Shown: one piece after another, positions 45,334-52,801 of the stretch
How positions within the stretch are numbered: position 1 is the first letter of the stretch
Layout: the number at the start of each line of letters is the position of its first letter
Made by a program: the position numbers and the translations under genes
Source: Sulfurimonas sp.
GTDB lineage: Bacteria; Campylobacterota; Campylobacteria; Campylobacterales; Sulfurimonadaceae
Length of the DNA: 64,000 bases
Direction of reading: 5' to 3'
Assembly: GCA_028044295.1 (NCBI GenBank)
Contig: JAOFSE010000004.1
Span: 1-64,000 of the forward strand
Notes under the pieces: model-generated
What the model saw: only the letters and a program-made list of their open reading frames with translations
What the model was told of the DNA's origin: nothing
The model's database searches: none

Positions 45334-45364
45334 ATTACAATGATTATTATTTAACCATTGTAAT
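45334..45364. promoter_or_regulatory. 9-bp inverted repeat in the dmsBC-narK divergent region
   Basis: ATTACAATG (45334-45342) and CATTGTAAT (45356-45364), perfect arms with a 13-nt spacer. It encloses the first TGATTAT-TAT-TTAACCA site. Confidence 0.5.
45341..45357. promoter_or_regulatory. Candidate regulator site 1 between dmsBC and narK
   Basis: TGATTAT-TAT-TTAACCA; 13 of 14 half-site bases match the site at 45374. It lies 74 nt before the dmsBC ATG. The two sites are 33 bp apart, about three helix turns. Confidence 0.6.
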
Positions 45365-45373
45365 TTTAGCCTA

Positions 45374-45390
45374 TGATTAAAAATTAACCA
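45374..45390. promoter_or_regulatory. Candidate regulator site 2 between dmsBC and narK
   Basis: TGATTAA-AAA-TTAACCA, a quasi-palindrome, 68 nt before the narK ATG. Its half-sites are identical to those upstream of nrtA. Confidence 0.65.
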
Positions 45391-45458
45391 GTAAGTACTG
45401 TCACATCCATTTTACATCTATTATACTTCCACATCAATTTGTTTTAGGAGACAATAAT

Positions 45459-46739
45459 ATGGCAGGATTTAAAGATTTAAAAGGACAAGGGCATACACCA
45501 ACGTTGTTTATGGCCTTTTTATATTTCGATATGAGTTTTATGGTTTGGACTATGCTTGGTCCATTAAGTACAGAGATAGCAGAAGCACTAGCTCTTACTG
45601 GCCACATGATTACTGCTGGAGAGAAAGCTACACTTCTTTCACTTCCTATTCTTTCAGGTGCAATACTTAGAATACTACTTGGTTTTGGTGTTGATAAAAT
45701 TGGAGCTAAATTAACAGCAATGCTTTCACAAACAGTTGTTATTGCTGCACTTTTAACTGCATATATGCAAGGTAGTTCTATAACTTACGACACTTTACTT
45801 CTTGTTGCACTTGGACTTGGTTTTGCAGGAGCATCTTTTGCTGTTGCACTTCCACAAGCTGGTCAATGGTATCCACCAAAACTTCAAGGTGTTGTCCTTG
45901 GTATTGCTGGTGCTGGTAATATTGGTGTTGTTATTGACTTTCTATTTGCTCCAAAAATCGCAGAACTTTGGGGATGGGAATCAGTGTTTGGTGTAGGTGC
46001 AGCAATGGCTATAGTTGTTCTAATAGCTTATGCATTTTTAGCTAAAAATGCTCCTGCAGATGTTTATACGGCTCGTCCTAAGAAACTAAAAGATTATGCA
46101 AAACTACTTCGTGACAAAGACACATGGTGGTTTAACCTTTTCTATGCAGTATCTTTTGGTGGTTTCGTTGGTTTTGCTGGGTATATGAAAGTTTATCTTA
46201 TGAATACTTACCAAGCTGACATGAGTACTATCGGTATGGATTTATTTAGTGAAGAAAATGTAAAAGTTACTGCCGGTTATTTTGGTGCTTTATGTATATT
46301 TGCGGGTGCAGTACTTCGTCCAGTAGGTGGGAACACGGCTGATAAAATCGGTGGTGTAAAATCATTATACTTTTTTTATGGAATGGTTGCGCTTCTAGTT
46401 ATACTTAGTGCTACTGTTAAACTACCATTTTATGCAGCTATATTTGTACTGTTTCTTATCATGGCTAACCTTGGTATGGCAAATGGAGCAGTATTTCAAC
46501 TAGTTCCGCAAAGGTTCGGTAAAGACATTGGTATCATGACAGGAATTGTTGGTGCTGCTGGTGGTCTTGGTGGTACTGCACTTATCAAAACTCTTGGTTG
46601 GTCTAAGGGTGCATTTGATGGTTATACAGCAGGTTTCTTGATTTTTGCAGCTGTTGTTATAGTAGCACTAGCGGGTTTAAGTCTTGTAAAAACAAGATGG
46701 AGAACTACTTGGGGTGTTCAAGCAGGTGGTCGTATCTAG
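45459..46739 (+). CDS. Nitrate/nitrite MFS transporter (NarK/NasA family)
   Basis: A 426-residue, twelve-helix transporter of the nitrate-nitrite porter family. The family's glycine-rich nitrate signatures are visible as GIAGAGNIGVVIDF (helix 5) and GIVGAAGGLGG (helix 11), and the motif-A-like GFGVDKIGAKL follows helix 2. TTAGGAG precedes the ATG. It is divergent from dmsBC, with two copies of the candidate regulator site between them. Import for assimilation is inferred from the cytoplasmic NarB. A hairpin overlaps its stop codon. Confidence 0.92.
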   Translation: MAGFKDLKGQGHTPTLFMAFLYFDMSFMVWTMLGPLSTEIAEALALTGHMITAGEKATLLSLPILSGAILRILLGFGVDKIGAKLTAMLSQTVVIAALLTAYMQGSSITYDTLLLVALGLGFAGASFAVALPQAGQWYPPKLQGVVLGIAGAGNIGVVIDFLFAPKIAELWGWESVFGVGAAMAIVVLIAYAFLAKNAPADVYTARPKKLKDYAKLLRDKDTWWFNLFYAVSFGGFVGFAGYMKVYLMNTYQADMSTIGMDLFSEENVKVTAGYFGALCIFAGAVLRPVGGNTADKIGGVKSLYFFYGMVALLVILSATVKLPFYAAIFVLFLIMANLGMANGAVFQLVPQRFGKDIGIMTGIVGAAGGLGGTALIKTLGWSKGAFDGYTAGFLIFAAVVIVALAGLSLVKTRWRTTWGVQAGGRI

Positions 46740-46762
46740 ATGATGATATTACATCATCTAGA
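46735..46762 (+). terminator. Strong hairpin at the end of narK
   Basis: An 11-bp perfect stem (TCTAGATGATG and CATCATCTAGA) around a 6-nt loop, overlapping the narK stop codon. The following T-run is poor, so it may act as a stability element or a partial terminator. It ends 24 nt from the convergent small gene. Confidence 0.6.
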
Positions 46763-46785
46763 TTCCTACATGTAACTTTATGAAA

Positions 46786-47004
46786 TTAACTTCTTTCTAA
46801 AAAAAGTCTATATCCATGTGTCTCATGTGAAGGGACAACATGAACTAGTCTCCAACCATCTTTATATAAAGCTGCTAATGTAGTCTTTGAGTTTTGAACT
46901 TGAGATATAACATCTTTAGTAGCCTCTTTTTTCGCGTCAGACACTTGGATTATTTCACTGTTTTCATTGTATAAAACAGCACAAAAGTATATTTTCATTT
47001 CCAT
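46786..47004 (-). CDS. Small protein, unknown function
   Basis: A 72-residue soluble protein (MEMKIYFCAVLYNENSEIIQ, with GWRLVHVVPSHETHGYRLFLERS at the end) with a predicted beta-strand/helix/strand layout, resembling DUF4177-like small domains only loosely. AGGAG lies upstream of the ATG. It lies between narK and the flavin-nucleotide-binding protein and may be cotranscribed with the latter, whose stop is 53 nt upstream. No function can be assigned. Confidence 0.62.
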   Translation of the reverse strand: MEMKIYFCAVLYNENSEIIQVSDAKKEATKDVISQVQNSKTTLAALYKDGWRLVHVVPSHETHGYRLFLERS

Positions 47005-47057
47005 ATTATAAATCTCCTATTTGATTTAATTTGATGCAACTATTATAACTGAATCTT

Positions 47058-47666
47058 TTACTCACCCTCTTGAAGATTAAAAAAGTCAACCTTAGGTACT
47101 TTTACATTTTCATCTAAATTATCAGATTTTTTTAAAATAGGTATATTTTTTGAACAGTGAATGTAAGCTTCTTCTACTTCTACAAGAACCCAAAAAACAC
47201 TCTTTTGATTAACTTCTATATGCATAGTTTTATTTACACTTTCACATATATCTTTCATCTCAGTTTCATTCAGTAGCTTAGCTTTTCCATTTACATGTAA
47301 ACCAATTTTGTTCTCAAAAAAGTCTACAAACAACATACCAATATGGGGGTTTTCAGAAATGTTGCCAGCAGAGGCTAATACACCATTTCCTTTATAATCT
47401 GCATATGCAACTCTTTTTTCATCTATAACAGTCACAAAGCCTGCTTCTCCACTTCTAAAAGAGTTATCACACTCTCCCCTAGAGTCAGACGTTGCTATGA
47501 ACATCATCTCTTGTTTTTGTATAAACTGCTGCATATCATCAGCCAAGTAGTCCAACATCTGTCTGTTATAAAAATCTTTAGCTTTTTGTGTTGTTTGAAA
47601 TGCTTTTTGCATATTATGCTCACCATCAGATCCTGGCAAGTTATTGCCTTCGTATAAATAACTCAT
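47058..47666 (-). CDS. Pyridoxamine 5'-phosphate oxidase-like flavin-binding protein
   Basis: A 202-residue split-barrel protein. The core runs from FIQKQEMMFIATSDSRGECDNSFR to GFVTVIDEKRVAYADYKGNG and NPHIGMLFVDFFENKIGLHVNGKAKLL, the usual pattern of PNPOx-like proteins that bind FMN, F420 or heme. The SDSRGECDNS stretch is the ligand-contact loop. It is divergent from nrtA across 229 nt. Related proteins are often near nitrogen-oxide or stress genes, but the ligand and role here are unknown. Confidence 0.83.
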   Translation of the reverse strand: MSYLYEGNNLPGSDGEHNMQKAFQTTQKAKDFYNRQMLDYLADDMQQFIQKQEMMFIATSDSRGECDNSFRSGEAGFVTVIDEKRVAYADYKGNGVLASAGNISENPHIGMLFVDFFENKIGLHVNGKAKLLNETEMKDICESVNKTMHIEVNQKSVFWVLVEVEEAYIHCSKNIPILKKSDNLDENVKVPKVDFFNLQEGE

Positions 47667-47808
47667 TTAGTATCACTTTTATAAAATTATTAATTTGAAA
47701 TGTGATTGTATCTTTATCTTTATATAGTAAAACTTATTCATTTTCCTTACAATATCCTCTAACAATAGATTAATTTGTATATATATCATACAAATAATAT
47801 TACATTAA

Positions 47809-47825
47809 TGGTTAATATTTAATCA
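47809..47825. promoter_or_regulatory. Candidate regulator site upstream of nrtA
   Basis: Read on the minus strand: TGATTAA-ATA-TTAACCA. Half-sites are identical to those in front of narK. It lies 70 nt before the nrtA ATG and 10 nt before a TATAAT box, so a bound protein would cover the -35 region. Confidence 0.65.
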
Positions 47826-47835
47826 TATATCTGCT

Positions 47836-47841
47836 TATAAT
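47836..47841 (+). promoter_or_regulatory. Probable -10 box of the nrtA promoter
   Basis: TATAAT 54 nt before the nrtA ATG, with no good -35 hexamer. The regulator site takes the -35 place. The rest of the 229-nt gap is AT-rich with no gene. Confidence 0.5.
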
Positions 47842-47895
47842 ATACTATTTTTGAATTATACTTCTGCATAACAAAAATTACTTTAGGAGAATTAC

Positions 47896-49275
47896 ATGTT
47901 AAAAAAAGTTTTAAAAGTCGGATTAGGACTATCACTAGTTGCCACATCTTTATTGGCTGAAGTAGAAAAGAAAAAATTAACTATAGGTTTTATCGCCTTA
48001 ACTGACTGTGCACCAATAGTCATAGCAGAAGAAAAAGGTTTTTTTGACAAGTACGGTTTAGATGTGCATGTTGTTAAGGAAGGTGGTGGTTGGCCAGGTA
48101 TACAACAAAAAGTAATCTCTGGTGAGTATGACTTCTCTCACGCTCTTGCTGGTATGCCAATCGCAGCTACTTTAGGTATAAATGGTAATGCTAACCTACA
48201 AGCTGTACTAAGTCTTGACTTTAATGGTAATGGTATTACATTTGGTAATAAAATTATCAAAAAGATGGAAAAATATGGAATGGACAAAACTGCTCGTCCA
48301 TTAACATCTGAAGCACTAAAAAAATATATTGACGACAAACACAAAACAGAAGGTGAAAACTATCAACCACTATCATTTGGTATGGTTCACCCAGTATCTA
48401 CTCACAACTACGAACTAAGATACTGGATGGCATCATCAGGAATAGTGCCAGATCGTGATACTACTATTAAACCTTTCCCACCACCAACAATGCCTTCAAA
48501 TCTTATTGCAGGAAATATTGAAGGTTACTGTGTAGGTGAGCCTTGGAATGAGAGAATTGTACTTAAGAAAAAAGGTTCAACTCTTGTAACAAACTATGAC
48601 ATCTGGAATAATAATCCTGAAAAAGTTCTTCAAACTAGAGCTGATTTTATTGATAAAAATCCAGAGACAACAAAAGCTGTGATGAAAGCCATACTTGAAG
48701 CTCAAATCTGGTTAGATTCTTCTTGGGAAAACCGTAAAGAAGCAGCAAAAATCATGTCTAAACCAAACTATGTTAAAGCACCAGTATCTGTACTTGAAAA
48801 ATCAATGACAGGAACATTTCAGTACTTAAAAGGTCAAGACTCTGAGCCAAACCCAATGTTTAATGTTTTTGCTAACTACTATGCAGCGTATCCTTACTAC
48901 TCACATGGTATGTGGTTTATTACACAAATGTACAGATGGGGTCAAATCGATAAGCCTGTTGATATGAAAAAAGTTATCGAGTCTGTTTATAGACCTGACC
49001 TTTTTGCTGAAGTTGCAAAAGATATTGGTTACACACTGCCTCCAAGCGCATGGAAAAAAGATGGTGTAGATAAATACAACATGTTTATGGATGGAAAAGT
49101 TTGGGATCCAAACAAAGCAGTTGAGTATATATTCTCTACAGGTATTGATGAGTCTAAAGTATCAAAAGAAGCTTTACTAAAAGCTAATACATGGACAGTT
49201 ACTACTGAGCAACCTAGTTATGTATGTCCATACGGTCCAGCTGGATGTGCTGACCCAAAATATGTAACAAAGTAA
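47896..49275 (+). CDS. nrtA: Nitrate ABC transporter substrate-binding protein
   Basis: A 459-residue periplasmic binding protein with a signal peptide (MLKKVLKVGLGLSLVATSLLA) and the NrtA/SsuA-like domain: IGFIALTDCAPIVIAEEKGFF, GWPGIQQKVISGEYDFSHA, and the EGYCVGEPWNERIV segment that contacts the ligand in nitrate-binding proteins. TTAGGAGA precedes the ATG. The last 20 residues carry two cysteines (YVCPYGPAGCAD). It is followed by a strong terminator and then nrtB, 187 nt away, so the binding protein can be made in excess over the membrane parts. Nitrate specificity is supported by the island context. Confidence 0.92.
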   Translation: MLKKVLKVGLGLSLVATSLLAEVEKKKLTIGFIALTDCAPIVIAEEKGFFDKYGLDVHVVKEGGGWPGIQQKVISGEYDFSHALAGMPIAATLGINGNANLQAVLSLDFNGNGITFGNKIIKKMEKYGMDKTARPLTSEALKKYIDDKHKTEGENYQPLSFGMVHPVSTHNYELRYWMASSGIVPDRDTTIKPFPPPTMPSNLIAGNIEGYCVGEPWNERIVLKKKGSTLVTNYDIWNNNPEKVLQTRADFIDKNPETTKAVMKAILEAQIWLDSSWENRKEAAKIMSKPNYVKAPVSVLEKSMTGTFQYLKGQDSEPNPMFNVFANYYAAYPYYSHGMWFITQMYRWGQIDKPVDMKKVIESVYRPDLFAEVAKDIGYTLPPSAWKKDGVDKYNMFMDGKVWDPNKAVEYIFSTGIDESKVSKEALLKANTWTVTTEQPSYVCPYGPAGCADPKYVTK

Positions 49276-49283
49276 TTATATCT

Positions 49284-49315
49284 GTCATAAAGGAATATCT
49301 CCTTTATGACTTTTT
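49284..49315 (+). terminator. Intrinsic terminator between nrtA and nrtB
   Basis: An 11-bp perfect stem (GTCATAAAGGA and TCCTTTATGAC) around a 5-nt loop, followed by TTTTT. It is 8 nt past the nrtA stop. Any transcript reaching nrtB must read through it or start after it. Confidence 0.85.
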
Positions 49316-49338
49316 ATCAACACGATTGTAATAATTAA

Positions 49339-49459
49339 TATCTTTAAGTATCTAGAACATTAATAGGAATCTTCCTTCATTTAGTTCTCCTACGCTCTAG
49401 GTACTTTCCTCCTAGGTACTTAAAGATGTAAATTAAATTACATTACAAATGAAGGAAGA
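49339..49459 (+). promoter_or_regulatory. Two interleaved inverted repeats in the nrtB leader, one covering the Shine-Dalgarno
   Basis: Arm A (49339-49355) pairs with A' (49412-49428), 17 pairs with two G-U. Arm B (49370-49382) pairs perfectly, 13 bp, with B' (49447-49459), and B' contains the AAGGA of nrtB. The order is A-B-A'-B', so the two helices are either mutually exclusive or a pseudoknot. CTAGGTACTT also occurs twice (49397-49406, 49412-49421), giving A a second partner. A five-codon frame, ATG at 49449, ends in an ATGA overlap with nrtB. Confidence 0.6.
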
Positions 49460-49462
49460 ACG

Positions 49463-50278
49463 ATGAATAATGAACTAATCAAAAAAATAGCATTACCATT
49501 TTTGGTATTTCTATTTATATTACAGGTATGGGCTGGAATTTCTACAGTTGTAGAAGACTTCCCCACTCCTAGTGATACTTATGTAGCCGCATTTGGTGGT
49601 ATTAATGTAGACGGGGATGAAATAGAAGGTGTACTAGCAGACCCTTTTTATATCAATAACCAAGATGACAAAGGTATATTTTGGCAAATTATGGAATCTC
49701 TTAAAAGAGTATTTGCAGGTTTTGTACTTGCTATACTGGTTGGTGTTCCACTAGGTCTCCTTATCGGAATGAGTAAAAGTGCTCAGTATGCATTTGACCC
49801 ATTTATACAGATACTCAAACCTGTATCACCCTTAGCATGGTTACCGCTTTTACTGTTTATATTTCAAGATATAAACATGACAGCAATTTCAACTATATTT
49901 ATCACATCTATATGGCCAATTATTATCAATACAACACTAGGTGTTAAAAGTGTAAGTGAAGATTATATGAATGTAGCAAAAGTATTAAGATTTTCTCCAA
50001 TGGACAAAATAGTACAAATTATTTTACCAGTGTCTGTTCCATATATATTTACAGGGATGAGATTATCACTTGGTATAGCTTGGTTAGTTATTGTTGCTGC
50101 TGAAATGCTGACAGGTGGTATTGGTATTGGTTTTTGGATTTGGGATGAGTATAACAACCTTAACTATCACAATATTATTATAGGGATTATGGTTGTAGGA
50201 CTAATCGGTTATCTTTTAGACCTAATAATGGGAAGAATAGCAGACTATTTTGACTATACAAAGAAAGGTAGAGCGTAA
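49463..50278 (+). CDS. nrtB: Nitrate ABC transporter permease
   Basis: A 271-residue inner-membrane permease of the NrtB/SsuC/TauC group: an N-terminal helix (about 10-27), a periplasmic segment, then five helices. The EAA-like loop that contacts the ATPase reads MNVAKVLRFSPMDKIVQIILPVSVPYIFTGMR, and the closing IADYFDYTKKGRA is also usual. AAGGAAG just before the ATG is a strong ribosome site, but it is also the arm of a 13-bp inverted repeat. The stop overlaps nrtC by one base (TAATG). Confidence 0.93.
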   Translation: MNNELIKKIALPFLVFLFILQVWAGISTVVEDFPTPSDTYVAAFGGINVDGDEIEGVLADPFYINNQDDKGIFWQIMESLKRVFAGFVLAILVGVPLGLLIGMSKSAQYAFDPFIQILKPVSPLAWLPLLLFIFQDINMTAISTIFITSIWPIIINTTLGVKSVSEDYMNVAKVLRFSPMDKIVQIILPVSVPYIFTGMRLSLGIAWLVIVAAEMLTGGIGIGFWIWDEYNNLNYHNIIIGIMVVGLIGYLLDLIMGRIADYFDYTKKGRA

Positions 50279-51072
50279 TGAATGACAAGTTTTTAAGTTT
50301 AGAAAATATTGAAAAAAGATTTCCGATTCCTGGAAAAGATGACTATGTTGCTGTTACAGATGTAAACCTTGAGATTAAAAAAAATGAGATTATATCAATA
50401 ATCGGTCATAGTGGTTGTGGTAAGAGTACACTACTAAACATGATATCTGGTCTTGATGCACAGACAGAGGGAAATATACTATTACAAAACAAAGAAGTAA
50501 AAGGTCCAGGACCTGATCGTGCAGTAGTATTTCAAAACCATTCACTACTTCCTTGGCTTAGTGTGTATGAAAATATTGAGATGGCAGTAAAAAAAGTTAT
50601 GCCAGAACTTGATTCATCAGAACTAAGAGCTAGAGTAGACAAGTACATAAGCATGGTGAACCTAGACCATGCAAAAGACAAACTACCAGATGAGATAAGT
50701 GGTGGTATGAAACAACGTGTTGGTATTGCAAGAGCCTTGTCTATCACACCAAAAGTTTTACTAATGGATGAGCCTTTTGGAGCTTTGGACTCTTTAACAC
50801 GTGCCAACTTACAAGAGCACCTAATGAGAATACAGCAGAAGGTACAAAATACTGTAATCATTATTACACATGATATTGACGAAGCCGTTCTTTTAAGTGA
50901 CAGAGTTATTATGATGACGAATGGTCCTCATGCAACTATTGGAGAAATTTTAGAAGTAAATCTTGAACGTCCTAGAGATAGAGTATCTTTACAAAGTGAT
51001 CCTGAGTACATAAGATGTAGAGAGGCAATTTTAAGTTTTCTATACGAGAAATTTGCTAAAGATGATGAGTAA
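50278..51072 (+). CDS. nrtC: Nitrate ABC transporter ATPase
   Basis: A 264-residue ABC ATPase with Walker A GHSGCGKST (about 44-52), Q-loop VFQNHSLLPW, signature ISGGMKQR, Walker B LLMDEPFGALD and H-loop ITHDIDEA. The C-terminal NrtA-like regulatory domain of cyanobacterial NrtC is absent, so it is closer to NrtD or TauB in layout; the symbol is by position. It overlaps nrtB by one base and the next gene by 8-11 bases, linking uptake and the downstream signalling genes in one message. Confidence 0.92.
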   Translation: MNDKFLSLENIEKRFPIPGKDDYVAVTDVNLEIKKNEIISIIGHSGCGKSTLLNMISGLDAQTEGNILLQNKEVKGPGPDRAVVFQNHSLLPWLSVYENIEMAVKKVMPELDSSELRARVDKYISMVNLDHAKDKLPDEISGGMKQRVGIARALSITPKVLLMDEPFGALDSLTRANLQEHLMRIQQKVQNTVIIITHDIDEAVLLSDRVIMMTNGPHATIGEILEVNLERPRDRVSLQSDPEYIRCREAILSFLYEKFAKDDE

Positions 51073-51901
51073 AAGAGCTGACTTATATGCATATAAAACA
51101 ACTTTTAACTTAACATCAGGAGCCTCTTTAGACGATTTTTGGTCATATGTCATATTTAGATTAAATGTAGAAAAGTCTGAGTATACCTATGATAGATTTG
51201 CAAGGGTATATAATCTTTTATGTGATTATAAATCAGACATTTCTAAGCATCCAGTTTCAATTTCGTTAGAAGAGTCAAGTCATACATACTTTATATCTCT
51301 AAATACAAGCAGTACTAAGTTAATAAGTGAGTTTATGAAAAGACTCACTAAACTAAATTACGAATATAAATATGAGAATAATATACTAAATTACTCTATA
51401 GAAAAAAAGTTACATGTAAATAAGTTAAAAAAAGATATACGTAAAACCTACGATTATAGTTTTATAGATAGTGATGATATATCCGAGATGAGCGATACAT
51501 TAGAACGTATGCAAGAAAAAAACTATGAGCAACTAAATATTCCTTTGAGTATAAATGAAGTTAATGAATACAGAAGTACATTTTCATACTATAGCAGTTA
51601 CCTTAAGTACTACTCTCAACTCAATACAATTAATAATATTGTTGCTGAACTTTCTGTTTTACTATCTCTTTATCCAAATGAGTGCTTAGCCGCAGGAGAG
51701 AACTTTAGAGTAGTTGTAAAATCATTTTTAAACTCTCTTGAATATTGGCAAGAAAAGCTATTTATTGAAGGCAGTCAAAAGATTGACTTTATGGATAATT
51801 CTTTAAAAGCAGACTTATCTCAAATAAAAATCATTCTAAACCTTTATGATGAAATAGAAGATGATAGTACATGTTCTATAGATGATATCTTTGACTTTTA
51901 A
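51065..51901 (+). CDS. Unknown soluble protein coupled to nrtC
   Basis: A 278-residue soluble protein, Tyr/Ser-rich, with a probable alpha/beta N-terminal domain (about 1-120) and an all-helical C-terminal part (about 160-265: EYRSTFSYYSSYLKYYSQLNTINNIVAELSVLL) ending in an acidic tail. I took the second of two adjacent ATG codons (51062 and 51065), both inside the end of nrtC. I do not recognise the family. Position between the transporter and a Cache-like/kinase set suggests a regulatory or adaptor role. Confidence 0.7.
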   Translation: MSKRADLYAYKTTFNLTSGASLDDFWSYVIFRLNVEKSEYTYDRFARVYNLLCDYKSDISKHPVSISLEESSHTYFISLNTSSTKLISEFMKRLTKLNYEYKYENNILNYSIEKKLHVNKLKKDIRKTYDYSFIDSDDISEMSDTLERMQEKNYEQLNIPLSINEVNEYRSTFSYYSSYLKYYSQLNTINNIVAELSVLLSLYPNECLAAGENFRVVVKSFLNSLEYWQEKLFIEGSQKIDFMDNSLKADLSQIKIILNLYDEIEDDSTCSIDDIFDF

Positions 51902-51934
51902 TATTATAAAAATATATTTAACTAAAGGAAAAAT

Positions 51935-52801
51935 ATGAATGAATTTATGACAACATATCATGAAAACAGAAGTGATATAAAAAACTTTTTAATAGAAACA
52001 ATATTTAATCTAGGGAGTATAGAGAGTAGAGAAAATGATAATTACAAAAAACTCTTCAAAGTTTTTCCATCATTGGAACTTGTATATACATGTAATGAAG
52101 ACATGCTACAGATATCTGCAAATATATATAAAAATAAGACAAGTGATATAACTATTGGCAGGGATAGAAGTTATCTCCTTGAAAAGTTAGAGTTTAACAC
52201 AAGTAACATTGCTATATCTGAACCTTACATAAGTAGCGCTACTGGTGACACATGTGTCACTGTAGCAAAAAAAGAGAATGGCAAGATATACTTTTTAGAC
52301 TTTAACATCTCATCTCTATTACAAAGACTTGGATTAATTGAGAATCATAAAGGTTTTAATTTTATTAGTAAAAGTTTTTATTTTTTTACAGCGGCAGTAA
52401 TGATGGTTTTAGCACTTTTTACAATAGGTTATTCTGTGTTTGAATTTCTTAACTCAGTACTCTATAAAGATGGCCTTTCTATTGAATCAATCTTCAAACC
52501 AGTGATTGCTTTAACTCTTGGACTTGCTATATTTGATTTAGCTAAAACAGTCTTGGCTCAGGAGGTTGTTTTTAAAAGTTATTCCAAAAACTCAAATAAT
52601 GAATATAAAGTCTTAACAAAATTTTCAATTACAATTATAATAGCTTTACTTATAGAGTCTCTTATGGTAGTATTTAAAATAGCTATAGATGACTATTCTC
52701 ATATGATTCATGCTCTATATTTAATAGGTGGAGTTTCTATTTTAATAGTCTCATTAGGTATATTTATATACTTTACTAAAAAGAAAATAATTAATGAATA
52801 A
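51935..52801 (+). CDS. PDC/Cache-like sensor domain followed by membrane helices
   Basis: A 288-residue protein. The first 145 residues have a PDC/Cache-like pattern, especially AISEPYISSATGDTCVTVAKK then KIYFLDFNISSLLQRL, which is where small ligands bind in this fold. About four hydrophobic helices follow (150-172, 186-205, 232-252, 258-282). No signal peptide or membrane helix precedes the sensor, so it may be cytoplasmic, which is unusual for a Cache domain. AAAGGA precedes the ATG and the stop overlaps the kinase gene by 8 nt. No output domain is present; it probably acts with its neighbours. Confidence 0.72.
   Translation: MNEFMTTYHENRSDIKNFLIETIFNLGSIESRENDNYKKLFKVFPSLELVYTCNEDMLQISANIYKNKTSDITIGRDRSYLLEKLEFNTSNIAISEPYISSATGDTCVTVAKKENGKIYFLDFNISSLLQRLGLIENHKGFNFISKSFYFFTAAVMMVLALFTIGYSVFEFLNSVLYKDGLSIESIFKPVIALTLGLAIFDLAKTVLAQEVVFKSYSKNSNNEYKVLTKFSITIIIALLIESLMVVFKIAIDDYSHMIHALYLIGGVSILIVSLGIFIYFTKKKIINE

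Noticed and set aside
49284-49315. Possible attenuator or riboswitch reading of the hairpin after nrtA by itself
   Set aside because: By itself it is an ordinary intrinsic terminator; only the structure at 49339-49459 is unusual.
52245-52260. 16-bp perfect palindrome GTGACACATGTGTCAC
   Set aside because: It lies inside the Cache-like coding region over a conserved TGDTCVTVA segment; coding explains it and there is no second copy that I can see.
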